Assembly (NCBI GenBank): GCA_905221605.1 | Contig: CAJNDS010000498.1 | Coordinates: forward strand, 60,649-124,648 | Direction of reading: 5' to 3' | DNA length: 64,000 bases | Source of the DNA: Symbiodinium natans | Lineage: Eukaryota > Sar > Dinophyceae > Suessiales > Symbiodiniaceae | Part shown: one piece after another, positions 41,920-52,634 of the stretch | Numbering within the stretch: the first letter of the stretch is position 1 | Layout of the letters: the number at the start of each line of letters is the position of its first letter | The notes under the pieces: generated by a model | The model's database searches: none | The model's input: only the letters and a program-made list of their open reading frames with translations | Told to the model about the DNA's origin: nothing | Position numbers and translations under genes: made by a program

Positions 41920-41981
41920 GCACGCAGTCTGGGTGCTCGGTACACGATGTGCGGAGCGCCATCGACAAGCTCCATAGGGAG
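41920..41981 (+). CDS. Exon candidate (TQSGCSVHDVRSAIDKLHRE)
   Basis: Array end CCCTAAAG as acceptor (or CACGCAG at 41,927), donor GAG|GTAGGA. Confidence 0.55.
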
Positions 41982-42630
41982 GTAGGACCGGGAGGGTTTC
42001 GGGCTTTGGGGATCCGAAGGCGGCATGCAAAAAGGTATATGCATACATACATGTGTGCGTGTGTGTATGTTCCTGTATGTTTATAATTGTTTTCATATGT
42101 GTGTGTGTGTATGTTCCTGTGTATATATATATATATATATATATTTATTTATTTATTTATTTATATTTATTTATTTGTTTAGTTATTTATTATGTCTTTC
42201 TTTATATGTGTTTTCATATTTTTGTGTGTAAGGACTTTGTCATAAAAACGGGGTGCCGTCCCTGTACAGTTTCAGGTTAGGAGTTAGGAATTTCGAGTTG
42301 TCGGAATGGATTAGGGTGTCCCACTCTTGTCGCCCAAAGAGGGAAGAAGCTCTTGGGCTCCCAGCGACCACACAAGATTAGCTCTTTAAGGCTTGGCGTT
42401 CGGAAGCGAAAGCCCCAAACCCTAAACCCCAAACCCCAAACCCCAAATCCTAAACCCTAAACCCTAAACCCTAAACCCTAATCTTCAAGCGAGGGGCTTA
42501 AGACTTCATCGTGATTGGTCAATGCACATCTGCGTGTGAAACCCTCCTCATGTCGTTGAGCGTTGTGCATGGGGATTTAGGGTTTAGGGTTTAGGGGTTT
42601 AGGGTTTAGGATTTAGGGTTTAGGGTTTAG

Positions 42631-42726
42631 GGGATGTTCCCCTTATACGAACAGTCCTTACTAGGGAGTTTAGGGGGTACCATAATCCCCATGAAGGACT
42701 GTTGGTATCAGGGGGAACATCCCAAG
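42631..42726. mobile_element. Family A copy whose left tip is joined to a TTTAGGG array
   Basis: The array reads ...TTTAGGGTTTAGG|GGATGTTCCCC, so the first four bases of the terminus are replaced by telomere repeat. The right end is intact (CATCCCAAG). Confidence 0.75.
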
Positions 42727-42836
42727 TTGTGCATGATGACACTTCGACCTGCAGCTGCTGCTTAGAACCTCAAGTTTACGCTTCAAGCAGATGTAGGGGC
42801 TTAGAATTTACGGCAGGGTTCTTACAACCACACCAG

Positions 42837-45800
42837 GCGGCGGTTCTACGCGATGCTGATCTACTGATCTGCGGCTATCCCTACGCATTGTGCGCCATCT
42901 TCGGCACCTCTCAACAACTGCAGCACCTCCCGATGCTGGTACCCCACAGTCGAAATAGGCCTAGGGTTTCTGGTTTAGAGTTTAGGGTTTAGGGTTTAGG
43001 GTTTAGGGTGTAGGGTTTAGGCTTTAGGGTTTAGGCTTACCATCCCAGGCCCTGGACATCTTGGTGACCTTAAGGTCTTGGGTTTTGGGTTTTGGGTGAG
43101 CTCTCTAAGCTTTGACAACTTGAGGCCTTGTTTTGCTTGATGGAGGTCGGGGCCGAGCTTTTTTTTGCCGGGAAAGTTTCTCAATCACATGCGTAGTTTT
43201 CATGACGGCTTAGGGTTTAGGATTTTGTTTCCGGGTCTTCAATGCCTTCTTAGGGTTTTGCTTTTAGGTTTTTTGGGTTTTTTTGGGTTTAGGCCCCTAG
43301 GGGGGTTTAGGTTTTACGGGTTCGAAGTTTCGGGTTCAGGGCTCCTTTACCATGCTTCTCAGCCCAGAGAAGTTCTCGAAGCTCCCAACTTGTGAAATTC
43401 ACCCCGCAGTCCTCCGGCCGAAGCCCTAAACCCTAAACCCTAAACCCTAAACCCTAAACCCTAAACCCTAAACCCTGAAGCCTCAACCCCTGTAAGTCCT
43501 AAACCCTTTGTGGCACCCTTCTTCCCTGTCTTAGCATTAAGAAACACTATGCCCTACATGCGAAACATAGGGTCCCAGGTACTTGTCCACGGAGCTGGGT
43601 CCATGACGGAGTACGCCGACGACTCCCTCACCCCCTGGATTCTGCAGACTTTCAAGCGCTGGATGGCCCCCCTGCAGTTTAGGGTTCAGGGTTCAGGGTT
43701 TAGGGGTAAAGGGTTTAGGGTTTAGGCTGTTTAGGGTTTAGGGGTTGAGGTTTGGTTCCAGGGCATGTGAACTCGTTTAAGGCTGACTTCAATCCCCATA
43801 TGCCGCCAACCCCGAAAACCCTAAGTGCGAAACATAGCGTCTGAAGGAGTTGTTCCTTTTTTCCGTGGCAGTTCAGTGGCACCCTTTACCTTTGTTTTTT
43901 GGTTGTGTGTGTGTGTTTCCCTACAGAGTAGCCAGACCAAAAAAAGGAGCGCCCTGATCTTAATATGGGGCTTACGAAAATAAAGGGACCCCGATAGTCA
44001 CCCAAATCGTAGGATTCCCCTATAATCAGGGACCCCAATAAGGTACCCTAAGCCCGGGGATTTTGTATGTTTCTTCCTAGGAAACCCCATATGGTTACTG
44101 GGCTACCAAGAGGACCTGTCTCTAAGAATACTTCAACATACCCCAAAACCAGACCATATCCCTTAACCTCTAAGAGGAGAACATAAGGAAGGATTTGGCC
44201 ATACCCCTTAACTTCTTTCAAGGGGTATGCCCAGGGGGTACCTTGAATATTTCTTAGATTGCCTCCCTTTTTCAAGCATAAGAGGGCTGTCAGCTGCCAA
44301 GGCTGCGCCCACAAAGACCACCGCCTCTTGGGTTGATGTTCATGAACTTGAGAACTGCCCTAAGTTTAGGGTTTAGGGTTTCGGGTTTAGGGTTTAGGGT
44401 TTCGGGTTTAGGGTTCAGTGCTTGGGGGATGTTCCTGTCTCTTAGTAGGGAACTAGTCAGGCAAGCAAGTCCCTACAAGGGCTCCATCTAAACCCCAAAC
44501 GTCGCACCGAAACCCGACTCTGGTTTAGGGCTTAGGGCTTAGGGCTTAGGGTTTAGGGTTTAGGGTTTAGGGTTTGGGGTTTAAGGTTTAGGGTTTAGGG
44601 TTTTTTGGTTTAGGGTTTAGGGTTTAGGGCTACTGCCTTGACAGCAGCCGAGGATGGGAAGGCCCTTCGGAAAGTCGTCTTCAATGATCGCATGGACGTG
44701 GTCGTGGCAAGAGTGGCGTTCGGAGAAGCGTCGCAACCCCAGCTTGTGGAGTTCCCCGCCCGGTACGTGCTACAACTGGCCGGGGGTGTTCAATGTCATC
44801 GTCGCATGCGGGAGCCTGGATTTCGACAGCTCTTGCTGTGGAGGACTTCTAATGCATGTGGTCATGTTTCTGTTTCAGAGAGAGAGAGAGAGAGGGAGAG
44901 AGAACAAAAACACAGAGAAAAAACAACACAGAGAGCGAGAACCGTCGCAGCCGGGTTCGCAACACGTGCATGCCTTTCGGGGCCGTCTCTTTCGATAAAG
45001 CACATGTTCTTTTTCTGAAATATTTTAGGACCGTGGCTATACACATGTTGTGATGGTTGACAATGTACTGAGTGTTGTAGGTTCCCTCATCAAAGCTGCC
45101 GCTAAGGGTATCCTGATTTGGAACAACCTGAGTAGAAATCCTAGATCTACTGGGTGCTGTTACGAAACCAAAAGTTTTTTGCCAGATTATGGATTTGCAG
45201 CAGTATGGCTGCCTTGTTATATGGCAGCAATACCTAAGCATTTCAGTACGTCCAAAATGCATGTGGTATCCTTGTGGCTTAGGTTCCTTGACAGCAGCCC
45301 AGTGCACCAAAATGAGATCCTCTGCCTCGGCGCGGGCAGATGCCCAGACCCTAAACCAGCCCAAAACCCGAAACCGCAAGCCTTCCGATCCAGAACCCCT
45401 CAATACTGTTTGCTTAAGAACCCCCCCCCCCAAAAAAAAAAAAGTGCTTTTCCTTATAAGGGTAATTTAGAGATTGCTATTTTGTTTTTTTTGTAGGTTT
45501 TAAAGCCAATTGTAGCTCAGGGAATGTAGAGGCCATATTTGTGGCTTAGAGCTTCGGGGTTCCAGATCGTTTTGGGTTCAAGGTTTCGGGCTTATCGGGC
45601 TTTCAGCGACATCTTCACCGGGGTACAACCTTGCAGAGGCACGTCTTTGAACCCTCACCATCCGAAATCGAAAGAGGAGCCAGTCTACGTTCCCAGCGCA
45701 GACGGCCCTCATGATAGAGCGAGTCTTCGCGGGAGCGTTGCGCGGCCGGCGTTGGACAGTGTCGTGGCGCCAGGGTTTAGGGCCTACAAGCCTCAAAAGC

Positions 45801-46865
45801 TCTATCCTAGACCCTATGACGCTGCGCCCCTCTTTAGTATCTAGGGCCCCCCCAAACAAGATCGCGATCTTTAGACACCCTCTTTAAACAGGAACGGGGT
45901 TAATTAGGGTGAAGGGGTCCAGGGTCCAGGGTCCAGTAAGCAAATTTTACAAGGAGTGTATAGAAAGCCCGACTCCAGAAAAGTCTGGAATATGAAGCTG
46001 GAATCTTGCCAAGCCTTGAACCTTGAGAGTCGAAGGCTAGACCTTCTTATTATTAATGACCGCACCATATTTTCTCCCGCCAATGCACAGGGTGTTATCC
46101 CCCGCCAAAGCTCAATCCTCTAGCTACAGCAAGCACAGCTGGTTCTTAGCACGGTATCTCAGGGGTCTGGGGCTGACTGCTCCAGAACCCGAAATTTCCC
46201 AAACCCTGAACCCTGAACCCTAAACCCTAATCCCTGAACCCTAGACCCTAAACCCTATAAACTCTAAGAACCCGAAAAACCCTAAACCCTAAACCCTAAA
46301 CCCTAAACCCTAAACCCTAAACCCTAAACCCTAAACCCTAAACCCTAAACCCTAAACCCTAAACCCTAAACCCTAAACCCTAAACCCTAAACCCCAACCT
46401 CTTGGGACCTGAACAAAGGTCGAGCAGATGCAGGTGTCGGAAACACGGGAATTCCGGTACGAGGAGCTCCAGAACTTCTCGGCGGTGCTGCAGATCCCGT
46501 GGGATTTCGGGCTGGTGTCGTTTCTCCCATCGTCTCCTTAGGAGGCATTTTTTGGATTTTGGTTGACGAAAAAAAACAGGGTTCAGGGTTTGGGGTTTAG
46601 GGTCTGGGGTGAAACTGAGACCCATGAGGTTTCAAGAAGTTATTGCTCTCGGCATACCGGTGCTGATGCCCAGCAACCACTACATGCACACGTTGGTAAC
46701 CACCGTCCCTCGGCAGCGAGCAAAAATCCCTGAAGCCCCTAAGCCTAAACCCTAAACCCTAAACCTCAAATCGAAAGCCGAAAGCCTGTTGAGCCGAAAT
46801 CTCCTTGGGGTTTCGACTGGGTTGCGCGGCTTCAAGTGGACCGTGCGACGGAAGCTGTTGCTTAT
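42837..46865 (+). CDS. Glycosyltransferase-like gene, split by telomere-repeat introns
   Basis: Four exons of one family: 42837-42938 (VLRDADLLICGYPYALCAIF), 46419-46519 (EFRYEELQNFSAVLQIPWDF), 46629-46695 (FQEVIALGIPVLMPS) and 46794-46865 (SPWGFDWVARLQVDRATEAV). The junction 46519/46629 uses GT-AG and restores GLVS|FQEVIALGIPVLMPS in frame. The pattern YEEL...(I/F)PWD...(S/T)F.E..(A/S).GIP(L/V)(L/F).P is one I recall from algal glycosyltransferase-like proteins that join a nucleotide-sugar-binding C-terminal half. The intron 46520-46628 contains TTCAGGG/TTTGGGG/TTTAGGG repeats, and the intron 46696-46793 contains CCCTAAACCCTAAA. Candidate exons between 42,938 and 46,419 are listed separately. 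The substrate is unknown. Confidence 0.6.
43579..43676 (+). CDS. Exon candidate (MTEYADDSLTPWILQTFKRW)
   Basis: Acceptor GGTCCCAG; reads VLVHGAGSMTEYADDSLTPW then ILQTFKRWMAPL. The donor may be CTGCA|GTTTAGGG, the start of a telomere array. It lies within the glycosyltransferase-like gene span; membership is likely but unproven. Confidence 0.55.
43866..44110. mobile_element. Family B, copy 5, with a nested 120-bp insertion
   Basis: The inner sequence is interrupted at 43,969-44,088. The hexamer ATATGG occurs on both sides (43,963-43,968 and 44,089-44,094) and once in uninterrupted copies, which marks a 6-bp target duplication. Confidence 0.75.
44121..44258. mobile_element. Palindromic element family G
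   Basis: TCTAAGAATACTTCAACATA at the left and its approximate complement at the right (GGTACCTTGAATATTTCTTAGA shortened here). Lies 10 bp after family B copy 5. Confidence 0.65.
44645..44762 (+). CDS. Exon candidate (RKVVFNDRMDVVVARVAFGE)
   Basis: Acceptor CTTGACAG, donor CG|GTACGT (strong). Reads AEDGKALRKVVFNDRMDVVV then ARVAFGEASQPQLVEFPA. A long telomere array (44,521-44,630) lies just upstream. Confidence 0.55.
45406..45514. mobile_element. Family D, copy 3
   Basis: GTTTGCTTAAGAACC, C11/A12 tract, diverged right end CCAATTGTAG. Confidence 0.6.
45702..45774 (+). CDS. Exon candidate (TALMIERVFAGALRGRRWTV)
   Basis: Acceptor CCAGCGCAG; ends CAGG|GTTTAGGG. An alternative acceptor at about 45,676 would extend it in frame upstream (SQSTFPAQ) and match the phase of the 44,645 exon. 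A second open frame (PVYVPSADGPHDRASLRG) makes the choice uncertain. Confidence 0.45.
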
Positions 46866-46894
46866 GTTGGCTATAAATACTACCTCAAACCCTT

Positions 46895-47150
46895 TAAACC
46901 CCTAAACCCTTCAGCCCTTAAACCCTTAAACCCTCAAACCCTTTAAACCCCTAAACCCTTCAGCCCTTAAGCCCTTAAACCCTTAAACCCTTAAACCCTT
47001 AAACCCTTAAACCCTTAAAGCCTTAAACCCTTAAACCCTTAAACCCTTAAACCCTTAAACCCTTAAACCCTTAAACCCTTAAACGCCTAAACCCTTAAAC
47101 CCTTAAACCCTTAAACCCCTAAACCCTTCAACCCTTAAACCCTTAACCCT
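46895..47150. repeat. (CCCTTAAA)n 8-bp variant array
   Basis: More than twenty 8-bp CCCTTAAA units with few changes. Confidence 0.9.
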
Positions 47151-47159
47151 AAGCTGCAG

Positions 47160-47250
47160 CCGGAAGAAGTGCACGTCAGCACTCCGGTCGTACTCCTGCG
47201 TACGCCCCCGGAGGGAAGCCTGTATAGCTTCAGTCTTCTGAGCTTCCACC
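47160..47250 (+). CDS. Exon candidate (VHVSTPVVLLRTPPEGSLYS)
   Basis: Acceptor AAGCTGCAG after a (CCCTTAAA)n array; a CCCTAAA array follows. The minus strand is also open (AIQASLRGRTQEYDRSADVH), so the strand is not certain. Confidence 0.4.
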
Positions 47251-47604
47251 TTAGAACCCTAAACCCTAAACCCTAAACCCTAAACCCTAAACCCTAAACC
47301 CTAAACCCTAAACCCTAAACCCGGATCATCCTGAACCCTAAACCTTCTTCTGCATCGTTCATTCACCCTAGGCCCTCAGGCCCTCTCTGTCTCTCTGTCT
47401 GTCTCTCGCTTTCTGTTGCTCTCTCTCTCTCTCTCTCTGTCTCTCAGCTCTGTTTCTCTCTCTTTAGGGTCTAGGGTTTAGGGTTTAGGGTTTAGGGTTT
47501 AGGGTTTAGGGTTTAGGAAGTTTAGGGTTTAGGGTTTAGGGTTTATTTAGGGTCAGTCGGGACCTCGGCTAGGGTGGGGGCTAAGTGTGCCCATGCGTGC
47601 CCAG

Positions 47605-48451
47605 GTCTTCCTGTCCAGGGCCAACATGACGGAGTGGAACCTCAAATGGAAAAGGCGGGTCTTCTCCGGCTTCCTTGAGGGTTAGGGATTAGGGCTAGGG
47701 TTTTGGGGGTATCGGGTTTAGGGTTTAGGGTTTAGGGTCTAGAATTTCGGGTTTAGGGTTCGGGTTTAATGTTTAGGGTGAGTGTAGGGCGTTGTTGATG
47801 AGAGCTTGGTGTCGAGGCTTTTGGTCTCTTGCGCTGCAACACGACCCAATCCGCCCAAATGCTCGCCTTTTCGTGGGTCTTCCCCCAAAAACTGTTGCAC
47901 CCGAACTAAACCCTTGGCTCGATGGCGCAAAGCCGACCCACCAGATTTTACCGGAAGGGCACCCCCCCCCCCCACCCCCGGGCGCAGCTTTTGCAGGGAC
48001 TGGGGCCTAAATCCTAAACCGCAGCCTGGGATACCTTGAACGCCCTGAGTCCTGGGACCCCCCCTACAACCCGAAACTCCCCTGGCAGCCGCAGCCCCCC
48101 TGCCTTGGGACCCCTCAACCCCTGGACGGAGGAGTATCTTGGAAGCAGGCAGTTGACTTGAGTTCGGGCTTCAACCCATAGTACAGCCTCCTTAAACCCT
48201 AAGCCTTAAACCCAAACCCTTAAACCCTAAACCCTAAACCCTAAACCCTAAACCCTAAACCCTAAACCCTAAACCCTAAACCCTAAACCCTAAACCCTAA
48301 ACCCTAAACCCTAAACCCTAAACCCTAAACCCTAAACCCTACACATCCTGAACTGAAGAGAGGCGGTACTTGCAACTGGCGCCCGACTTGTGGGCGGGCT
48401 GGGAGCCTCCCCCCTCCAACATGACGCTGGGGATCTCGGAGAGGCCTCCAC
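47605..48451 (+). CDS. Two-exon segment, possible end of the glycosyltransferase-like gene
   Basis: Exon 47605-47680 (after GTGCCCAG) reads VFLSRANMTEWNLKWKRRVF then SGFLE. Exon 48359-48451 reads RRYLQLAPDLWAGWEPPPSN then MTLGISERPP. Phase 1 at the first end and a 2-nt start of the second agree. The first donor is G|GTTAGGG and the second is C|GTTTAGGG, so both begin with telomere-like repeat. The 678-nt intron ends in a long CCCTAAA array. Confidence 0.55.
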
Positions 48452-48590
48452 GTTTAGGGTTTAGGGTTTAGGGTTTAGGGTTTAGGGTTTAGGGTTTAGG
48501 GTTTAGGGTTTAGGGTTAGGGGCAGACCTGGGCGTTGGGGGGTGAGGCTGAGGGCTCGAAATTGCCTAAGCTGGAGTATATAAGGCCCCT

Positions 48591-48839
48591 ATGACAGGGG
48601 CCGTCAAAATACGTGGAGAGAGACAGACAAAAGGTATCGTGGCAGAAAACACGCAGAACAGATACATGTATGCCAAGGAGCGGAACAGATTGAACGAAAC
48701 CATTGCCGCGTTTGTCAAACTATGCAGAAAGTTGAGAATGTTGATGAAGGGTGAACATGTAGTGTATGTAGAGGCAGAAGGGAACTGTATCGTGAGAGTA
48801 ACCCTGACAAAGTTACAAAATGGAGTCAGAACCAGATGA
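48591..48839 (+). CDS. Small hypothetical protein, basic (82 aa)
   Basis: An ATG-started frame of lower GC than the neighbours, reading MTGAVKIRGERQTKGIVAEN then RYMYAKERNRLNETIAAFVK and GEHVVYVEAEGNCIVRVTL. It lies in a stretch with few telomere arrays (48.53-49.65 kb). A TATA-like GTATATAAGG is about 20 bp upstream of the ATG. No family recognised. Confidence 0.45.
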   Translation: MTGAVKIRGERQTKGIVAENTQNRYMYAKERNRLNETIAAFVKLCRKLRMLMKGEHVVYVEAEGNCIVRVTLTKLQNGVRTR

Positions 48840-49058
48840 CAATGACCAAATTTAGGGACGAAATCAATATTGGTCCTCTTTGTAATCCCTTCCCGCATTT
48901 ATTAAATACCCCCCTTATAAAGCAAACACTATCCGGAAAACCTGCCGAAACCGATCCCGCCTTTTAAACCGTGTTCGGAATTAGGGGGTGGGTTCAGGGC
49001 TCACAAAACCCTCAAGCCAACCAACATCCTGAAGCTCCCTTCCCTTCCCTCCCAGCTG

Positions 49059-49059
<1 letters not shown>

Positions 49060-49102
<43 letters not shown>
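49060..49102. repeat. (CT)n microsatellite
   Basis: About twenty CT units. Confidence 0.95.
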
Positions 49103-49104
<2 letters not shown>

Positions 49105-49198
49105 GCTCAGGGTTAATGTCTTTACTAGGTCTTTACTTCTACCCTCCAAACCCTGAAGCCCAGACCCTAAACCCTCTGGACCCCAAACCTGACATTTG

Positions 49199-49417
49199 GA
49201 TAAACACATCCCCCTGATTAGCTACGATTACAGGCATAAACTAAAGCAACATGAACAATCGAAGGCACGCGAAGAGAACTTGAAGAAGCTTGCAGACCCA
49301 GATATCGAGGTACATGTACCTAAACCTGTTGAATTTCATGTGGTATGGGAAAGAAATATTCGCATACTTGTGGAAGTTCTTTGCTGCCTTGTATGTGGAG
49401 CAGACATCAAATTATGA
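49199..49417 (+). CDS. Hypothetical exon, basic/charged
   Basis: Frame reads DKHIPLISYDYRHKLKQHEQ, KAREENLKKLADPDIEVHVP and KPVEFHVV. Like 48,591-48,839 it is AT-richer than the surroundings and may belong to the same inserted gene. A GT donor near the end (CATGTG|GTATGG) is possible. Confidence 0.4.
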   Translation, partial: DKHIPLISYDYRHKLKQHEQSKAREENLKKLADPDIEVHVPKPVEFHVVWERNIRILVEVLCCLVCGADIKL

Positions 49418-49561
49418 AAGCAACGCGCAGAAAGTGTGAACCAAGAAGCAAGGCAACAGAACATCAGAAAGAGGCAGAAAATAGTACCAGCCGACATCAG
49501 AAACTATTTCATATTTGGGTTATTGAACGGGTTTGGGTTTAGGGCCTTTAGGGTTTATACG

Positions 49562-49618
49562 AGAGCCAACCCCGATGGACGAGGCCTGACATGTCGCTGC
49601 CACTCGGAGTTCTCTTAA
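49562..49618 (+). CDS. Terminal exon candidate (RANPDGRGLTCRCHSEFS, stop)
   Basis: Short open piece after TACGAG, ending at TAA. Confidence 0.35.
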   Translation, partial: RANPDGRGLTCRCHSEFS

Positions 49619-50231
49619 GAGCTTGCTTGGTTTCTGGCATTGTGCATTTTGGGGGTTTAGGGTTTAAGGTTTAGGGTTTAGGGTTTAGGGTTTAGGGTAA
49701 TGGGTCTGACACCCTAACCCTACGTCCCTGAGGAATCATGCGTTGGAGCTTTGGCCCAAAGACCATACTACTATGTAAGATTCGGGGGGGGGGGGGGGGG
49801 GTGTTCCCGAGTGTAAGGGTAAGCCTGATACTTGCCTAAAGCAAAACACGGAACCCTCTAAACCCTAAACCCTAAACCCTAAACCCTAAACCCTAAACCC
49901 TAAACCCTAAACCCTAAACCCTAAACCCTAAACCCTAAACCCTAAACCCTAAACCCTAAACCCTAAACCCTAAACCTCACCTGTGGCAATCCTTGGCATC
50001 AGACTGAGGCTTTCCTGGGGCATTTAATCTCGTTGTGGGGAAGAGGGGGAAGGGGTTTGAGGGTTGGCAGTTTAGGAATTTAGGGTTCTAGGGTTTAGGG
50101 TTTAGGGTTTAGGGTTTCGGGATTTGGGGTTTTTGGCATTTCGGGCTTGCGATGTAGGGTTCCAGGGTTCTGGGGATTTGGGATTTGGGGGGTTCTAGGA
50201 TTGGTAAGGTTGTAGGGCTTGGGGAGTTTGG

Positions 50232-50284
50232 TATACTCACAGTCCTTACTAGGGTTATAACAGGGTGGAACAATCCCAGCTTGG
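50232..50284. mobile_element. Family A, partial/degenerate copy
   Basis: TATACTCACAGTCCTTACTAGGG and GGAACAATCCCAGCTTGG remain. Confidence 0.6.
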
Positions 50285-50442
50285 AGTGTTAAAGGCTTTG
50301 GCATGTGGCGGGGGGGGGGGGGGTAGGACAGGGAACCCTAAACCCTAAACCCTAAACCCTAAACCCTAAACCCTAAACCCTAAACCCTAGGGATTCGAAG
50401 CTACTGTTCGGTATTGAGGGCTTTGGAACCACCCAATCGTAG

Positions 50443-50489
50443 CGCGGATAACGCCCGCCAAGGACAAGTCAGGTCGCTTCCTGGTGGAA
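50443..50489 (+). CDS. Exon candidate (RITPAKDKSGRFLVE)
   Basis: Acceptor AATCGTAG, donor GAA|GTACAC. Its 2-nt start matches the phase of the 48,451 exon end, so it could be the next exon of that gene. Confidence 0.5.
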
Positions 50490-50540
50490 GTACACTGCGC
50501 CTGTGTGGCATGAAAAAGGGGTGTCCCTAAACCCTAAACC

Positions 50541-50579
50541 CTATAGACCCTATAGACCCTATAGACCCTATAGACCCTA
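50541..50579. repeat. (CCCTATAGA)n variant array
   Basis: Four copies of a 9-bp variant unit. Confidence 0.85.
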
Positions 50580-50804
50580 CTCCGTTTGGCATAGCGCTTG
50601 AGAGGCTCCTACCCTAACCCCTAAACCCTAAACCCCAAACCTAAACCCTAAACCCTAAACCCTAAGCCCTAAGCCCTCAGCCCTAAGCCCTAAGCCCTAA
50701 ACCCTAAACCCTTCCTTAAGAACCCCAACTGCTGCCAAGCCCAGGAGTTTGCCACAAGTCGGGGGGTCAGGCGCTTTCGTGCCTGGGCCTTGACGTTCTC
50801 AGCC

Positions 50805-50915
50805 TCATGGGTTCCCCTACTACCCCCCGTGTATACGACCTCCGCTAGGTTCTAGGTTCTAGGGTTTAGGGTTCAGGGTTCAGGGTTTAGGGCTACCCCC
50901 GCTAGGTTTCCACCT
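50805..50915. mobile_element. Family E, copy 2, left half joined to telomere-type repeats
   Basis: TCATGGGTTCCCCTACTACC is followed within 40 bp by TCTAGGG/TTTAGGG/TTCAGGG repeats and then CTACCCCCGCTAGG. Confidence 0.65.
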
Positions 50916-51098
50916 TAAAAACCATGAATTAGGCTTAATTATCCCGAAATAGCCTTGGTGATGTGGTAGGAGTTGGGGGGCTTCAGGGATGAAAAAGGGT
51001 TTAGGCCTAGGGTTTAGGGATTAGGGTTTAGGGTTTAGGGTTTAGGGTTTAGGGTTTAGGGTTTAGGGTTTAGGGCCAGAAGCCCACGGCGACGTGAG

Positions 51099-52262
51099 GC
51101 AACCTCGCCGACCTCAACACGCTCCTCCAGGTCTTGGACCCCGTCACACTCTGTGGCAGGTTACGGCAGGACCCTAGTCCCTAAACCCTAAGCCCTAAGC
51201 CCGAAACCCTAAACCCTAAACCCTAAACCCTAAACCCTAAACCTCACAGAGGGCTTCGGGATGCACGGCAATCCCTGAACCTTGGGATGTCTCCCCTTAT
51301 ACTAACCGCCCTTAATGGGGGTCGTACTATAATGCCGGTTTAGGGTTTAGGGTTTAGGGTTTAGGGTTTAGGGCTTCCCCTATTATCTCGGTAGGCCCTT
51401 GTTGGGACATTTTTATGTCCCTTGTTGGGTTTCAGAGGATCATATTCAGGAATATGTTTCAGAGGGTGTTAGGGGCCATCCTAGGTTAGTAGAAGGGGCT
51501 AGTTTAGTAGAAGGGGGAACAACCCAACCTGTACCTTTAAAGGGTTTAGGGTTGAAAGGGCTGCAAAGGGTTTCAAGGGCTTAAAGGGTTTAGAGGGTTT
51601 AAGGGTTCGCAGGGTTTTAATGGGCTGAGAGGGCTCAAAGCGTTTTCAGGGTTTAGTTGTCGTGAGGGTGTTTTTTTGGGGGGTTCAGGGCTTCGGGTTC
51701 TTGAGTGAGGGCCGCCTTTGCTCAAACGAAAAAGATTTCAGCAGGTTTGGCGTTGAAGACAGGGTCTGCAGGAGGGGTTTAGGGTTTAGGGTTTAGGGTT
51801 TAGGGTTTAGGGTTTAGGGTTTAGACCCTGAACCGGCCTGATTAAGAAGTTCCCTTGGAGATCAACCTGCATAAGTCCTAGCTAAGCACTCCAAACCCCA
51901 CGGCATATTGACTTACGTTCTACAGGAAACACGGGCTTTGGTGTGCGGGGTACAGTTGGGCGCCTAGGGCGGCTACTAGACAAATTGCAGAGTTGAGAGA
52001 GCTTCAAAGAGCAACGGTCTTTTCAAACGAGGGCCTCTTTGTTCAATTTCTGCTTGAGTTTCTTTTAAGGGACGAATTTGAAAACAATAAGGCCTTTCCA
52101 AATTTTGAGATAGGCCCATTTGCTACTTCCTGCATCCTCCTATTAGCTTTGAGCTCAACATGTTGTGAGCCTCAGGGCATTGCTAACGTTTTCAATCCGG
52201 CCTTCTTTGCTGAACTCCTTCGCTTCTTGCACTGGCTTATTGCAAGCTCTTCAACCGTGTAA
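51099..52262 (+). CDS. Two-exon gene end (Leu-rich, CAGYSW motif)
   Basis: Exon 51099-51159 (after GACGTGAG) reads NLADLNTLLQVLDPVTLCG and ends AG|GTTACG in phase 2. Exon 51926-52262 (after TTCTACAG) supplies one base and continues RKHGLWCAGYSWAPRAATRQ, then IAELRELQRATVFSNEGLFV and QFLLEFLLRDEFENNKAFPN, to a TAA at 52,260. The second exon is 337 nt with no stop, the longest in this part. The 766-nt intron holds a CCCTAAA array, a palindromic element split by a TTTAGGG array, and a further TTTAGGG array. A hydrophobic stretch (FATSCILLLALSSTCC) could be a membrane segment. Confidence 0.6.
51281..51530. mobile_element. Family A copy split by a TTTAGGG array and other sequence
   Basis: The left half (CTTGGGATGTCTCCCCTTAT...) stops at 51,336, where a TTTAGGG array begins. 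A right terminus (AGTAGAAGGGGGAACAACCC) occurs at about 51,506-51,530. Confidence 0.6.
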
Positions 52263-52634
52263 GAGACCTAAGAGGTGCCCCGGGGTTCGAATGGCCCCTG
52301 TTCAAACCCCTGGGTTCCCAGCAAAAAAACCTGAAAAACCCAGACCCCAGCTACCCCAAACCCTAAACCCTAAACCCTACACCCTAAACCCTAAACCCTA
52401 AACACCTAGAACCCCCTAAACCTCCCCAAACCCTGAAAACCCAGGCCCTAGCACCCAAAAAACCCTCACAGCCAAAAAGCCCCTTCCAGACCTCAGTCTT
52501 CTGCCTCTCGGCGTAATCGATGGAAATTTGGGTGGGGCTTCACGAGGTTTTAGAAGTACAGTTTCGGTTTTAGGGTTTCGGGTTTAGGGTTTAGGATTTA
52601 GGGTTTCGGTAGGGTTTAGGATTTAGGGAAACAG

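Noticed and set aside
44849-45433. Minus-strand 194-codon frame
   Set aside because: It crosses the GA microsatellite and family D element and overlaps plus-strand exons; no minus-strand splice context.
46895-47150. CRISPR array
   Set aside because: The short direct repeats have no spacers; this is a variant telomere array.
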